DNA from: a virus
Direction: 5' to 3' (one strand)
Length of the DNA stretch: 31,646 bases
IMG/VR virus record: IMGVR_UViG_3300034066_001592
Span: 1-31,646 of that record
Each line of letters starts with the position of its first letter. Position 1 is the stretch's first letter. The translations under genes and the position numbers were made by a program. The notes under the pieces are model-generated. The model was not told where the DNA came from and made no database searches. It saw only the letters and a list, made by a program, of their open reading frames with translations. Shown here one piece after another: positions 21,511 through 29,955 of the stretch.

Positions 21511-23192
21511 TACAATTAGGAATAAGCTGTTATTATCATGATTCATCGGTATCCTTAGTTAAGGATGGTAAGGTGGTCTTAGCAGTAGAAGAAGAAAGAT
21601 TTAGTGGGATAAAGCATGATAGTTCATTTCCAGAAAAATCAATCAAATGGATTATTGAAGAATCAGGATTTAGTTTTGAAGATATTGAAGAGGTTTGTTT
21701 TTATGAAAAACCATTAATAAAAACACACAGAATAGTAACCACCTGTTTAAAAAACCTACAAATAGTAGATGCTTTTAAATTCGCATTTAAAGGAGTTAGT
21801 CAATATAACGAATTAAGGAAAAAATTGAAATGGATGTTTTCCAAAGCCCAAATTAAATTTACATCACACCACAATTCACATATTGGATATTCGTATTTAA
21901 CCTCTCCATATAGAGAATCGGCAATATTAAGTATTGATGGAGTTGGAGAATGGGATACCACTGTTTTAGCGCATGGAAATGGAAATAGTTGGGAAACATT
22001 AGAGGCTACAAAATTTCCACATTCGTTGGGTATGTTATATTCTACGTTTACCGCCTTCTTAGGATTCAAACCTAATGAAGGTGAGTATAAAGTAATGGGT
22101 TTAGCTCCATACGGTAACCCCAAAACATTTTCGCACAAATTTAGAGAAATAATTTTTCCTTCTAAGAAAGGTGGTTATACTCTTAATATGAAAATGTTTC
22201 AATATGATAAAAGTGATGAAGTGATGTTCACTTCGGAATTAGCAAATCATTTGGGTATTCTACCTCGTTTGCCGGAAGAAAAAATAACTCAAGAACATAA
22301 AGATTTAGCAGCTACCGTGCAATTCATTTATGAGATGTACTTTTTTCGTTTATTAAAAGATTTGCATCGCAGAACTAAATGTGATAATTTAGTATTAGGG
22401 GGAGGATGTGCATACAACGGAACTGCTAACGGAAAGATTTCAAAGAAGACAGGATTTAAAAATGTATGGATACCAAACGCGCCATCTGATGCAGGTTCAT
22501 CTATTGGAGCGTGTTTAATATCATATTATAATAATACTCATCCACATAGAGTTGATAATACAAATCCTTATTTAGGTCCAAAATATCCTACAGATATTAT
22601 CAAAAAGGAATTACAAAATTATAATAAAAAATTAATATATAATAAATTATCTGATGATGAAATTATTTCAGTTGTTGCAAACGCAATATCAAATGGTGAA
22701 GTTGTGGCTTGGTTCGAAGGTAGATTGGAATTTGGTGCTAGAGCCCTTGGGCATCGTTCTATTTTGGCTGACCCTACAAATGGGGAAATAAAAAGTAGAA
22801 TAAATAGGATAGTAAAAAAGAGAGAAGGATTTAGACCATTTGCACCAATTGTAAAGTTGGAAGATGTTTCTAAGTATTTTGAATGGGATAAATCAGTTCC
22901 ATATATGAATCAAATAGTAGGTGTTAAAAAAGAATATAGAGATATGTTACCTGCGATTACTCACGTTGATGGAACTGCTAGAATACAAACTTTAGATAGA
23001 GAACAATGTGTAAGAATTTATGATTTACTCACAGAGTTGGAAAAGCAAAACGAATACCCTATAGTTCTTAACACATCATTCAATATTAAAGACCAAACAA
23101 TGATTAGAGACCCAAAAACGGCAATAGATACATTTTTGGATATTGGATTAGATATGTTGGTATTAGAGGATTATGTTATAACTAAGAAATGA
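21507..23192 (+). CDS. Carbamoyltransferase, NodU/CmcH family
   Basis: The 561-aa protein has the full-length two-domain NodU/TobZ layout. The N-terminal Kae1/YrdC-like part begins LGISCYYHDSSVSLVKDGKV, with EEERFSGIKHD, TSHHNSHIGYSY and LSIDGVGEW, then LVLGGGCAYNGTANGKI. The C-terminal part has EFGARALGHRSILADP and IVLNTSFNIKDQTMIRDP. These enzymes transfer a carbamoyl group from carbamoyl phosphate, via carbamoyl adenylate, to hydroxyls on sugars or antibiotics. Homologues are known in T4-like cyanophages. The acceptor is unknown. It is coupled by ATGA overlaps both to the late sigma gene upstream and to an SGNH protein downstream, which suggests late or mid-late expression. Confidence 0.92.
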   Translation: MIQLGISCYYHDSSVSLVKDGKVVLAVEEERFSGIKHDSSFPEKSIKWIIEESGFSFEDIEEVCFYEKPLIKTHRIVTTCLKNLQIVDAFKFAFKGVSQYNELRKKLKWMFSKAQIKFTSHHNSHIGYSYLTSPYRESAILSIDGVGEWDTTVLAHGNGNSWETLEATKFPHSLGMLYSTFTAFLGFKPNEGEYKVMGLAPYGNPKTFSHKFREIIFPSKKGGYTLNMKMFQYDKSDEVMFTSELANHLGILPRLPEEKITQEHKDLAATVQFIYEMYFFRLLKDLHRRTKCDNLVLGGGCAYNGTANGKISKKTGFKNVWIPNAPSDAGSSIGACLISYYNNTHPHRVDNTNPYLGPKYPTDIIKKELQNYNKKLIYNKLSDDEIISVVANAISNGEVVAWFEGRLEFGARALGHRSILADPTNGEIKSRINRIVKKREGFRPFAPIVKLEDVSKYFEWDKSVPYMNQIVGVKKEYRDMLPAITHVDGTARIQTLDREQCVRIYDLLTELEKQNEYPIVLNTSFNIKDQTMIRDPKTAIDTFLDIGLDMLVLEDYVITKK

Positions 23193-23971
23193 AACGAATA
23201 GTTGCATACGGAGATAGTTGGACAGTTGGAGAGGGATGTAATCGAGAAATTGAGGATACCCTCTCTAAACACGAAAAGATAATCTATCAAAAAGAAAATA
23301 GTTGGGTTAAACACCTAAGTGATAAATTGGGGTTACCTTATCAAAATAACGGGATAAGTGGTAACCCCAATAATGTTATATTCAACCAAATAGTAGATGA
23401 TATAAAAAGTGGAGAGACTACAAAAAACGATTTTGTTATTGTTATGTGGTCTTCATCACTTAGAGATTACCTACCATTTTTTCCAAAAGGCCCAAAAGGA
23501 GAATGGTTAAGTTGGAGTACTAAACATCTTATGGAAACACCTGATAGATTCTTCACATCTACCCAAACACAAAATAGATATTATGATTTCTTTATGGAAG
23601 ATTATAAAAAATTCTATTTAACTAATCTATATAACGAAAATTATTATAGTATAGTTAATCAAAACTATATTATATTCCTACAAGAATTTTTTAAACATTA
23701 TAAAATTAAACATATGTTTATAGATGGTATAGAAGATATGTTTATGGGTGTTTTGCCTCACTACGATAGAACGGATTTGATAGATGGTAGAGTTTATTGG
23801 CAATTCAAAAAACAAACCGCTAGAGGGTATCTAAATGAGTTTAATAGAGTAGATTTATGGGAACACACAGAGCGATGGGATACAAGAGGAACACAGCATC
23901 CTAATTTAGAAGGATATATATTATTATCAGATGAGTTATGTAGATTCATCAATACACAAAAAATTATTTAA
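23189..23971 (+). CDS. SGNH/GDSL-like hydrolase or acyltransferase
   Basis: In this 260-aa protein AYGDSWTVGEG (6-16) is block I with Ser10, GISGNPNNV the Asn block, FVIVMWSSSLRDY the central strand, and GTQHPNLEGY near residue 237 the catalytic His block. It is related in outline to the SGNH protein at 10467-11156 but not a recent copy. It overlaps the carbamoyltransferase by four bases, which suggests the two act on the same carbohydrate or lipid-linked substrate. Position before the tail genes would also fit a virion-borne esterase. Confidence 0.7.
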   Translation: MKRIVAYGDSWTVGEGCNREIEDTLSKHEKIIYQKENSWVKHLSDKLGLPYQNNGISGNPNNVIFNQIVDDIKSGETTKNDFVIVMWSSSLRDYLPFFPKGPKGEWLSWSTKHLMETPDRFFTSTQTQNRYYDFFMEDYKKFYLTNLYNENYYSIVNQNYIIFLQEFFKHYKIKHMFIDGIEDMFMGVLPHYDRTDLIDGRVYWQFKKQTARGYLNEFNRVDLWEHTERWDTRGTQHPNLEGYILLSDELCRFINTQKII

Positions 23972-23987
23972 TAAGGTATTTATTGAT

Positions 23988-24419
23988 ATGGCAAAACAAC
24001 AATCTACAGATTTTGTAATGTTTGGGGAAAAAAAGTTATCTGACTTATTCGGTGAGATATATTCCAACCAACATTCAAAAAAACAAAAAATAAGTGATTT
24101 GATTGAGGAATTTAAAAAACAAATCAGACATGCGGGGGATATTGCTGCAATAGGGCCGGTTATCAAAGATTTGGTTAAGTTCTCGGTAGAGAATGATGAT
24201 ATACTGATTAGATTAGCAACAATTGGACAACGATTCGTTGCAATGGAATATAAAGGAACTAACGATGGAGGATTATTATCCGACAAAGAAAAGGAAGAGT
24301 TACTGGGTGAATTGGAGAAGATTTCAAAAGATGTTCAAGCAAAAACTATGGATAAAGTAGATGATATTGAATATGAATTGGAAGAAATCCAAAGGAAACT
24401 TGAACAAACTAAAAAATAA
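23988..24419 (+). CDS. Helical phage protein, 143 aa, tail region
   Basis: The start is set at ATG 23988, 17 bases after the SGNH stop, rather than ATG 23931, which would overlap that gene by 41 bases. The protein is mostly charged helix: KISDLIEEFKKQIRHAGD, DIAAIGPVIKDLVKF, and a C-terminal coiled coil (VDDIEYELEEIQRKLEQTKK). No family is recognised. The start of the next gene overlaps its stop (TAATG). The place just before baseplate genes suggests a structural or assembly role. Confidence 0.65.
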   Translation: MAKQQSTDFVMFGEKKLSDLFGEIYSNQHSKKQKISDLIEEFKKQIRHAGDIAAIGPVIKDLVKFSVENDDILIRLATIGQRFVAMEYKGTNDGGLLSDKEKEELLGELEKISKDVQAKTMDKVDDIEYELEEIQRKLEQTKK

Positions 24420-25615
24420 TGGCAAATGACCATTTAGCCACCGGAGGTGGTTATAACGTAAGTACATCTGGTAATATATCCACAAATAAAGCGGGTGCAT
24501 ATATTGCGCAGGTTACGGAGGTTTTTCTTGTATTTGATAAAGATGATACAGGTAGACCTATTATTCCTGGTTCAATAATGGTTCAGGGTAGCGGTCCTGG
24601 TAGAAGTGTTGATACTATTATACGACCGTTAGATGAGAATTTTTACGGAATTCCTCTCGTTACGGAATTAGTTGAAGTTGTAACTCAATCAGGAGTTCCT
24701 TATTATAGAAGATTTAATTTTAATTCAAATTTATTTTCTTCATCGGATGGTGAGACAGAAACTTCCGCAAATGATAATGCTGCAAAAGTAAATCCTAGTA
24801 TAAGTATAAAGGATTATAAAACAGATTTTCAACAAACTAACTCTGGTAAAGATGTTAAGAAAAAATTAGGGGAGTATTTTAAAATTGGAAAAAGCAGAAG
24901 ATTAAAATTATATGAGGGAGACCATTTAATTCAAAGTAGATTTGGACAATCTATACGATTTAGTGCATTCAATAATGATAAAAAATCAATTAGCCCTACT
25001 ATTATAATAAGAAATAGTGAGTCACCTGAATTTTCTTCGGTAGACCTGAATAAGGAGATTGAAGAAAACATCAATAAAGATGGTTCTACGATTGCGATGA
25101 CAAGTGGTGATTATGTATCTAAATTCAGTCCATCCTATATAACTAATAAGAAAGAATCGCTTGAAGAATACCCATCTGAGTTAAAAGGAAATCAAATAAT
25201 AATTACATCTGATAGATTATTATTTTCTACCAGAACCGCAGAAACAATCTTCTTTTCAAAAGGAAATTATGCAATTGTAACGGATGGGGTGTTTTCGGTT
25301 GATACTAATTTAGGAATAACAATAGAATCAAAAGGAGATATTGATATTGGTGCGGTTGATAAAAAAACTACACTTTACATAGGGGATGGTGGGACTATAA
25401 ATTTAGGAGATAAAAATATACAACCTGCCGTATTGGGTAATGCATTAGAAAATATTCTAATAGAAATAATTACGGAAATCATAAATCTACAAGCAGGGGG
25501 ATTATTAACACCAGCAGGACCTACAAGTGGAATGAACCCTGCAAATCTTAATGCTTTGAAAGCTATTCAGAAAAAGTTAGTAACTATCAAATCTAAGAGA
25601 GTAAATGTAGCTTAA
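24419..25615 (+). CDS. Baseplate/tail structural protein, gp5-like central spike candidate
   Basis: The 398-aa protein has an N-terminal part (AYIAQVTEVFLVFDKDDTG, IIPGSIMVQGSGPG) resembling the OB-like portion of baseplate hub proteins. LKLYEGDHLIQSRFGQSIRFSA, seen in structural proteins of marine T4-like phages, follows. The C-terminal half is Gly- and Ile-rich with short beta-strands (GNYAIVTDGVFSVDTNLG, GITIESKGDIDIGAV, TTLYIGDGGTINLGD), as in the beta-helical needle of gp5/VgrG proteins. No lysozyme domain is present; the next gene carries a candidate cell-wall hydrolase instead. Expected to be part of the virion. Confidence 0.6.
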   Translation: MANDHLATGGGYNVSTSGNISTNKAGAYIAQVTEVFLVFDKDDTGRPIIPGSIMVQGSGPGRSVDTIIRPLDENFYGIPLVTELVEVVTQSGVPYYRRFNFNSNLFSSSDGETETSANDNAAKVNPSISIKDYKTDFQQTNSGKDVKKKLGEYFKIGKSRRLKLYEGDHLIQSRFGQSIRFSAFNNDKKSISPTIIIRNSESPEFSSVDLNKEIEENINKDGSTIAMTSGDYVSKFSPSYITNKKESLEEYPSELKGNQIIITSDRLLFSTRTAETIFFSKGNYAIVTDGVFSVDTNLGITIESKGDIDIGAVDKKTTLYIGDGGTINLGDKNIQPAVLGNALENILIEIITEIINLQAGGLLTPAGPTSGMNPANLNALKAIQKKLVTIKSKRVNVA

Positions 25616-25616
25616 T

Positions 25617-26975
25617 ATGAGTTGGCAAATTTTTAAAAATGAGGTATTGTCGTTAATGAGTTCAGGACCACCTGACATTGATACCGTTGCCGAAGGTATA
25701 ACAAACTCATATAATAAAGCGGTAACATCTCTTTCAGCTGGTGATAGGAGTTTTAGAAATTCCGTAGATAAGGGTAATACCGAAGCTATGAAAGCTTGGT
25801 TAGTAACCGTACTTACCCAACAATCGACTAGTGTAGTTCAGCTTCCGATAATTAATATGTTCGTAACTGGATTTATACAATATTGGACGGGTGCAACTTT
25901 GAAAAAAACAAATCTACCACCTATTCCTGCCGTGGGAGCAGTTCAGAATATATCTGTAACAAGTGTAATTGTAACGAATCCTGGAGTACCTGTTCCACAG
26001 ATATATGATATGGATGGTTTAAATCAAATTGAACCATTTCTTGATAAACTGATAAATGCTGCGACAAAACATTTATTAACTGTTAGTGGAGTTGTGAATG
26101 TTAAGGCATTATATGGAGCACCTCCTACTCAAACTATTATGGATGGGTTAGTACCATGGGCTGGGTTTGAAGTGGAAAGAGCAGAAACATCACCGGCAGT
26201 AAATGATATATTAGAGCAATCTCCGAGAGAAACTACAGAGCCAGATGTTGATGAATCGGTTGTCACAACCGAACCAACTGCAAAGGAGTATCATGGTGGT
26301 AAACTAAATAAAAACGATACAAAGGCGGAAAAAGAGTACAATGAAAGATTGCCCGAAAGTAAGGGTCAGGAATTCCAAAAAGAAGATATAGATGTATATT
26401 ATGGACAGGATGTAGGTTTTGCTGCTCAAAAAACCAATTGGGCTTGTTTGGTTACCAGTTTATCTAATTTACTTAAAAAGTATAAAATAAAGGATAAGAA
26501 TGGAGTTGATGTGGTTAATGAATCAACATTCATAGATTTTAAAGGTGGGTATCAATATTCAGATAAAAATGTTGCAAAAGGAAAATATATGTCAGGTAAC
26601 AATTTTAGTTCTGGAGTATTTTTTGCAGATGCACCTAAGCTATTGGGTGGTAAATTTACCAGAAGCCAGAAAAATATCAACACAAAAACTAGCCAAACAG
26701 ATGTATATGAGGGATATAAAACTTTATTAAGAGCTATAAAAGCACCGATGATTATCAGAGTATCGGGTACATCTAGGAGACCTAGAGGCCATTTTGTGAT
26801 AATGGTTGGTATAACTAAGAAAGTTGGAAATGCAGGTGGAGAGATAATTGTAAGGGATTGTGGTAGTCAAAAATCGGTTAGGTCGGATAAAACATATACA
26901 GTTGGAAGGATGTTAGCTGGAGGTGAAGCGGATGCTGGTTATAACTTCGATGCAATGTATTTTACCAAATCATAA
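25617..26975 (+). CDS. Tail structural protein with C-terminal cysteine peptidase domain
   Basis: 452 aa. Residues 1-180 are an uncharacterised structural region (LPIINMFVTGFIQYW, VTSVIVTNPGVPVPQ). Residues 185-255 form a Glu/Thr-rich linker, and 260-452 look like a papain-like (C39-type) peptidase: AAQKTNWACLVTSLSNLL gives Q271 and C277, PRGHFVIMVGI gives H392, and EIIVRDCGS gives D414. That Q-C-H-D order is the full catalytic set. In a tail protein it would most likely cut peptidoglycan cross-links during injection, or process another virion protein. It lies right after the gp5-like gene, where T4 gp5 would carry its lysozyme domain. A shorter open frame at 26545-26730 inside this gene is a shadow. 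Confidence 0.65.
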   Translation: MSWQIFKNEVLSLMSSGPPDIDTVAEGITNSYNKAVTSLSAGDRSFRNSVDKGNTEAMKAWLVTVLTQQSTSVVQLPIINMFVTGFIQYWTGATLKKTNLPPIPAVGAVQNISVTSVIVTNPGVPVPQIYDMDGLNQIEPFLDKLINAATKHLLTVSGVVNVKALYGAPPTQTIMDGLVPWAGFEVERAETSPAVNDILEQSPRETTEPDVDESVVTTEPTAKEYHGGKLNKNDTKAEKEYNERLPESKGQEFQKEDIDVYYGQDVGFAAQKTNWACLVTSLSNLLKKYKIKDKNGVDVVNESTFIDFKGGYQYSDKNVAKGKYMSGNNFSSGVFFADAPKLLGGKFTRSQKNINTKTSQTDVYEGYKTLLRAIKAPMIIRVSGTSRRPRGHFVIMVGITKKVGNAGGEIIVRDCGSQKSVRSDKTYTVGRMLAGGEADAGYNFDAMYFTKS

Positions 26976-26981
26976 AACTAA

Positions 26982-26990
26982 ATATTTATA
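26982..26990 (+). promoter_or_regulatory. ATATTTATA motif, candidate late promoter element
   Basis: ATATTTATA lies in the 32-base gap before the gp25-side tail genes and ends 17 bases before ATG 27008. Same motif as at 4965 and 18258. Its position ahead of a baseplate run is where a late promoter is expected. Confidence 0.45.
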
Positions 26991-27007
26991 TAAACAATAA
27001 ACAATGT

Positions 27008-27478
27008 ATGGACACGAACAAACTATTTAAAGCAATTCAAATAATCGTTCAGGAGGAAGTAAAAAAGGAAATTTCTCTTATTAAAGAAGAAATAAGAAAA
27101 GAGGTATTAGCTGAGGTTAAAAGAATACAACCGGTTAAACAACAATCTTCTCTTAAATCATTAGTAGAGGAAAGTGCTGACCCGTTCGATTTAGCTAACA
27201 AAATCTTAAGCAGAGATAGAGAAGATAAACAATACTCTAGTAATCCTCTGTTAAATCAGGTTTTAAATGAAACCTCTATTAGACCTAATTTTTCTAGAAC
27301 AGATGGGGAGTATGGTACTATTACTCCGGATATGATTGGATATGGTAATCCACAAATCGGTATGCAACAGCAATATGTTAACACATCTGCTCCAATTAGT
27401 ACCGGAAACGATATATTAGATAAAGCGATAGCAAGAAGTGCTAAGGTTTTGGCGGCGAGTAAAGATAAGAATAGATAA
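27008..27478 (+). CDS. Hypothetical structural-region protein, 156 aa
   Basis: The first 45 residues form a long charged helix (VQEEVKKEISLIKEEIRKEV), followed by a disordered middle rich in Gln, Ser and Asn (SSNPLLNQVLNETSIRPNF, GYGNPQIGMQQQYVN) and a short final helix. No known domain. It is followed six bases later by the gp25 gene. Proteins of this layout precede gp25 in several marine myoviruses, from memory; the role may be in baseplate assembly. Confidence 0.65.
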   Translation: MDTNKLFKAIQIIVQEEVKKEISLIKEEIRKEVLAEVKRIQPVKQQSSLKSLVEESADPFDLANKILSRDREDKQYSSNPLLNQVLNETSIRPNFSRTDGEYGTITPDMIGYGNPQIGMQQQYVNTSAPISTGNDILDKAIARSAKVLAASKDKNR

Positions 27479-27484
27479 TAAACT

Positions 27485-27913
27485 ATGGCAATTGTAATTG
27501 ATAGAAAAAATACCTTAGACCTTATTGAAAACGAAAGAGTTGCAATAGGAATAACTCTTCCACTTCAAAGGGGTTCAAATGGATATTTTTCTCAATCATT
27601 TCAAACTAAAGACCAAGTTAAATCAAATATTAAAAATTTGATATTAACTAGTAAAGGGGAAAGATTGATGCAGCCTGATTTTGGTACAAATTTATATGAT
27701 GTATTGTTTAGTCAAAACACAGATGATTTGGAACAAAGCATACAGGATAGTATTGAAGATGCTATATCAATTTGGATGCCTTATATTAATATTGTTGAAA
27801 TATTTGTAGACCAAAATAATACAAACATTGATAGAAATATCTTTGCGGTTTCATTGAAATATCAAATTTCAGGACAACAAACCCTGGAGACAGTAACATT
27901 TAATGTTGGATAA
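27485..27913 (+). CDS. 25: Baseplate wedge protein, gp25-like
   Basis: The 142-aa protein has the GPW/gp25 family pattern: LQRGSNGYFSQSFQTKDQV, then IKNLILTSKGERLMQPDFGTNL in outline (residues 49-70), where the TxxGERxxxPxFG signature is clear, and YDVLFSQNTDD. The C-terminal half is VEIFVDQNNTNI and a beta-hairpin end. gp25 is the conserved core of contractile-tail baseplates, equivalent to TssE in type VI secretion, and joins gp6 and gp53. It is followed two bases later by the gp6-like gene, as in T4-like phages. Confidence 0.93.
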   Translation: MAIVIDRKNTLDLIENERVAIGITLPLQRGSNGYFSQSFQTKDQVKSNIKNLILTSKGERLMQPDFGTNLYDVLFSQNTDDLEQSIQDSIEDAISIWMPYINIVEIFVDQNNTNIDRNIFAVSLKYQISGQQTLETVTFNVG

Positions 27914-27915
27914 TA

Positions 27916-29955
27916 ATGGCGTTCAAAATAACAAATAAAAAAATAGGAAGAAATAGTAGGGATATTTCCTACCTTTCTAAAGATTTTACCTCATTTAGAG
28001 ATAATCTTATAGAATATTCTAAAACCTATTTCCCTAACACATATAATGATTTTAATGAAACATCACCTGGTATGATGTTCATTGAAATGGCTTCCTATAT
28101 AGGAGATGTGTTGAGTTATTATACCGATTCATCATTAAGAGAGAGTTTAATTCAATATGCTGCGGAAGAAAGAAATGTATTTGCTTTGGCAAATCTTTTA
28201 GGATATAAACCAAAATCAACCTCTCCGGCAGTAACTACACTATCAGTTTATCAGTTATGTAAAGCGGATAGTGTTGGTGAATTAGATACTAGATATTTAG
28301 TAAGAATACAACAAGGATTTAGTGTATCATCTACTGCAAACTCTGATATAACGTTCAGAACAACTGAAGCATTGGATTTTAATGACCCAACTGATAGAGA
28401 TATAAGTGTATATAGTATAGATGAGAGTACTAAGCTTCCTGATTATTATTTAATAAAAAAGAAAATACAAGCAATATCTGCAAATGCACAGACAATTACT
28501 CGTGTTATCGGTTCAACTGAATCATTTCAATCTATAAAATTAGATGAAACTAATATCATTACAATAGAATCTGTAACCGATGATAACGGAAATAAGTGGT
28601 ATGAAGTTCCATATTTGGCACAAGAAACGATTTATATAGATTACCCAAATGTAGAACAAAACGACCCAGATTTGTATCAATTTAAAGATACAGTTCCGTA
28701 TCTTTTGAAATTACTGAAAACTAGTAGAAGATTTGTAACAAAGGTAAATGATGATTTCACTACTTCAATTCATTTTGGTGGAGGGGATAGTTCATTATCA
28801 GATGAGTTACTTATACCTAATATTAAGAATGTTGGGCTTGGATTGAATAATTCTATAGACAGAATGGCAGAATCTTATGACCCTACGAATTTTCTTAAAA
28901 CAAAAACATACGGACAATCTCCTAGTGCGGGAACTATATTAAATATAATTTATTTAACGGGTGGAGGAGTTTCTTCAAATGTACCTCAAAGTGATTTAAC
29001 AACGATACAATCAATTTCGTTTGATGATGATTTGATTAATAATTTGGAATTAGATGATTCTGTTTACAATTATGTTAAAAGCTCAATAGCGGTAGAAAAT
29101 GAAATACCTGCTAAAGGTGGTAGAGGATTGGAAAACATAGATGAAATAAGAGAAGCCGCGTTGGCAAACTTTGCATCACAAAATAGAGCAGTAACTGCAA
29201 AAGATTATCAAATTAGAGCATTATCAATGCCTTCTAAGTTTGGTTCTATTGCAAAAGTATTCGCTATAGGTGATAATTCTCTCAATGCAAATTCACCTGA
29301 GAGTATTTTAAATTCAACCGATAATGTTACTCAATTTGCAGAAATAACTAAAACAATAGTTCAGAAGGCTATATCAAAAGGAAATAAAGTTCCTACAACC
29401 GATGAGATTAAAACAGAAGTTAGAAATTTTGTACAAAAAACAACACAAAATGCGGAACAAATTAATCCTTTTGCAATAAATTTATATACCCTTGGATATG
29501 ATACTAACGGTAATCTAACTACTCTAAATAGAGCTGTAAAGCAAAACTTAAAAACATATATCAATGAATACAGAATGTTGACGGATGGAGTTAACATCAT
29601 AGATGGTTTTATTATTAACGTAGGTGTGAACTTTGATGTAACGGTTTACAAAAATTTTAATAGTAGAGAAGTAGTTCTTACTTGTATCGAAGAAATAAAA
29701 GAATTTTTCAATATAGCTAACTGGCAATTTAACCAAACCATAAATCTTTCCGATATAGAATTGGTTATTGCTATGGTTGAAGGAGTTGCATCAGTTCAAA
29801 AAGTTGAAATTGTAAATAAGTGTGGAGGGATATACGCTAGAAATAGTTACGATATAAACTCAGCTACAAAAAATAAGATAATTTATCCATCGTTGGACCC
29901 ATCTATATTTGAAGTTAAGTTTCCTGATAAAGATATTAAAGGAAGAGCAATATAA
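27916..29955 (+). CDS. 6: Baseplate wedge protein, gp6-like (Baseplate_J family)
   Basis: The 679-aa protein has the long marine T4-like gp6 layout. The N-terminus ISYLSKDFTSFRDNLIEYSK, NETSPGMMFIEMASYIGDVL and YYTDSSLRESLIQYA is diagnostic. The central region carries GGRGLENIDEIREAALANFA and AVTAKDYQIRAL, typical of the Baseplate_J family. The C-terminal half (IDGFIINVGVNFDVTVYKNF, NLSDIELVIAMVEGV) forms the gp6 dimer region. It builds the inner ring of the baseplate. The stop overlaps the next ATG (TAATG). Confidence 0.92.
   Translation: MAFKITNKKIGRNSRDISYLSKDFTSFRDNLIEYSKTYFPNTYNDFNETSPGMMFIEMASYIGDVLSYYTDSSLRESLIQYAAEERNVFALANLLGYKPKSTSPAVTTLSVYQLCKADSVGELDTRYLVRIQQGFSVSSTANSDITFRTTEALDFNDPTDRDISVYSIDESTKLPDYYLIKKKIQAISANAQTITRVIGSTESFQSIKLDETNIITIESVTDDNGNKWYEVPYLAQETIYIDYPNVEQNDPDLYQFKDTVPYLLKLLKTSRRFVTKVNDDFTTSIHFGGGDSSLSDELLIPNIKNVGLGLNNSIDRMAESYDPTNFLKTKTYGQSPSAGTILNIIYLTGGGVSSNVPQSDLTTIQSISFDDDLINNLELDDSVYNYVKSSIAVENEIPAKGGRGLENIDEIREAALANFASQNRAVTAKDYQIRALSMPSKFGSIAKVFAIGDNSLNANSPESILNSTDNVTQFAEITKTIVQKAISKGNKVPTTDEIKTEVRNFVQKTTQNAEQINPFAINLYTLGYDTNGNLTTLNRAVKQNLKTYINEYRMLTDGVNIIDGFIINVGVNFDVTVYKNFNSREVVLTCIEEIKEFFNIANWQFNQTINLSDIELVIAMVEGVASVQKVEIVNKCGGIYARNSYDINSATKNKIIYPSLDPSIFEVKFPDKDIKGRAI

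Noticed and set aside
23931-23987. Longer start for the 143-aa tail-region gene
   Set aside because: It would overlap the SGNH gene by 41 bases, while ATG 23988 gives a clean start just after its stop.
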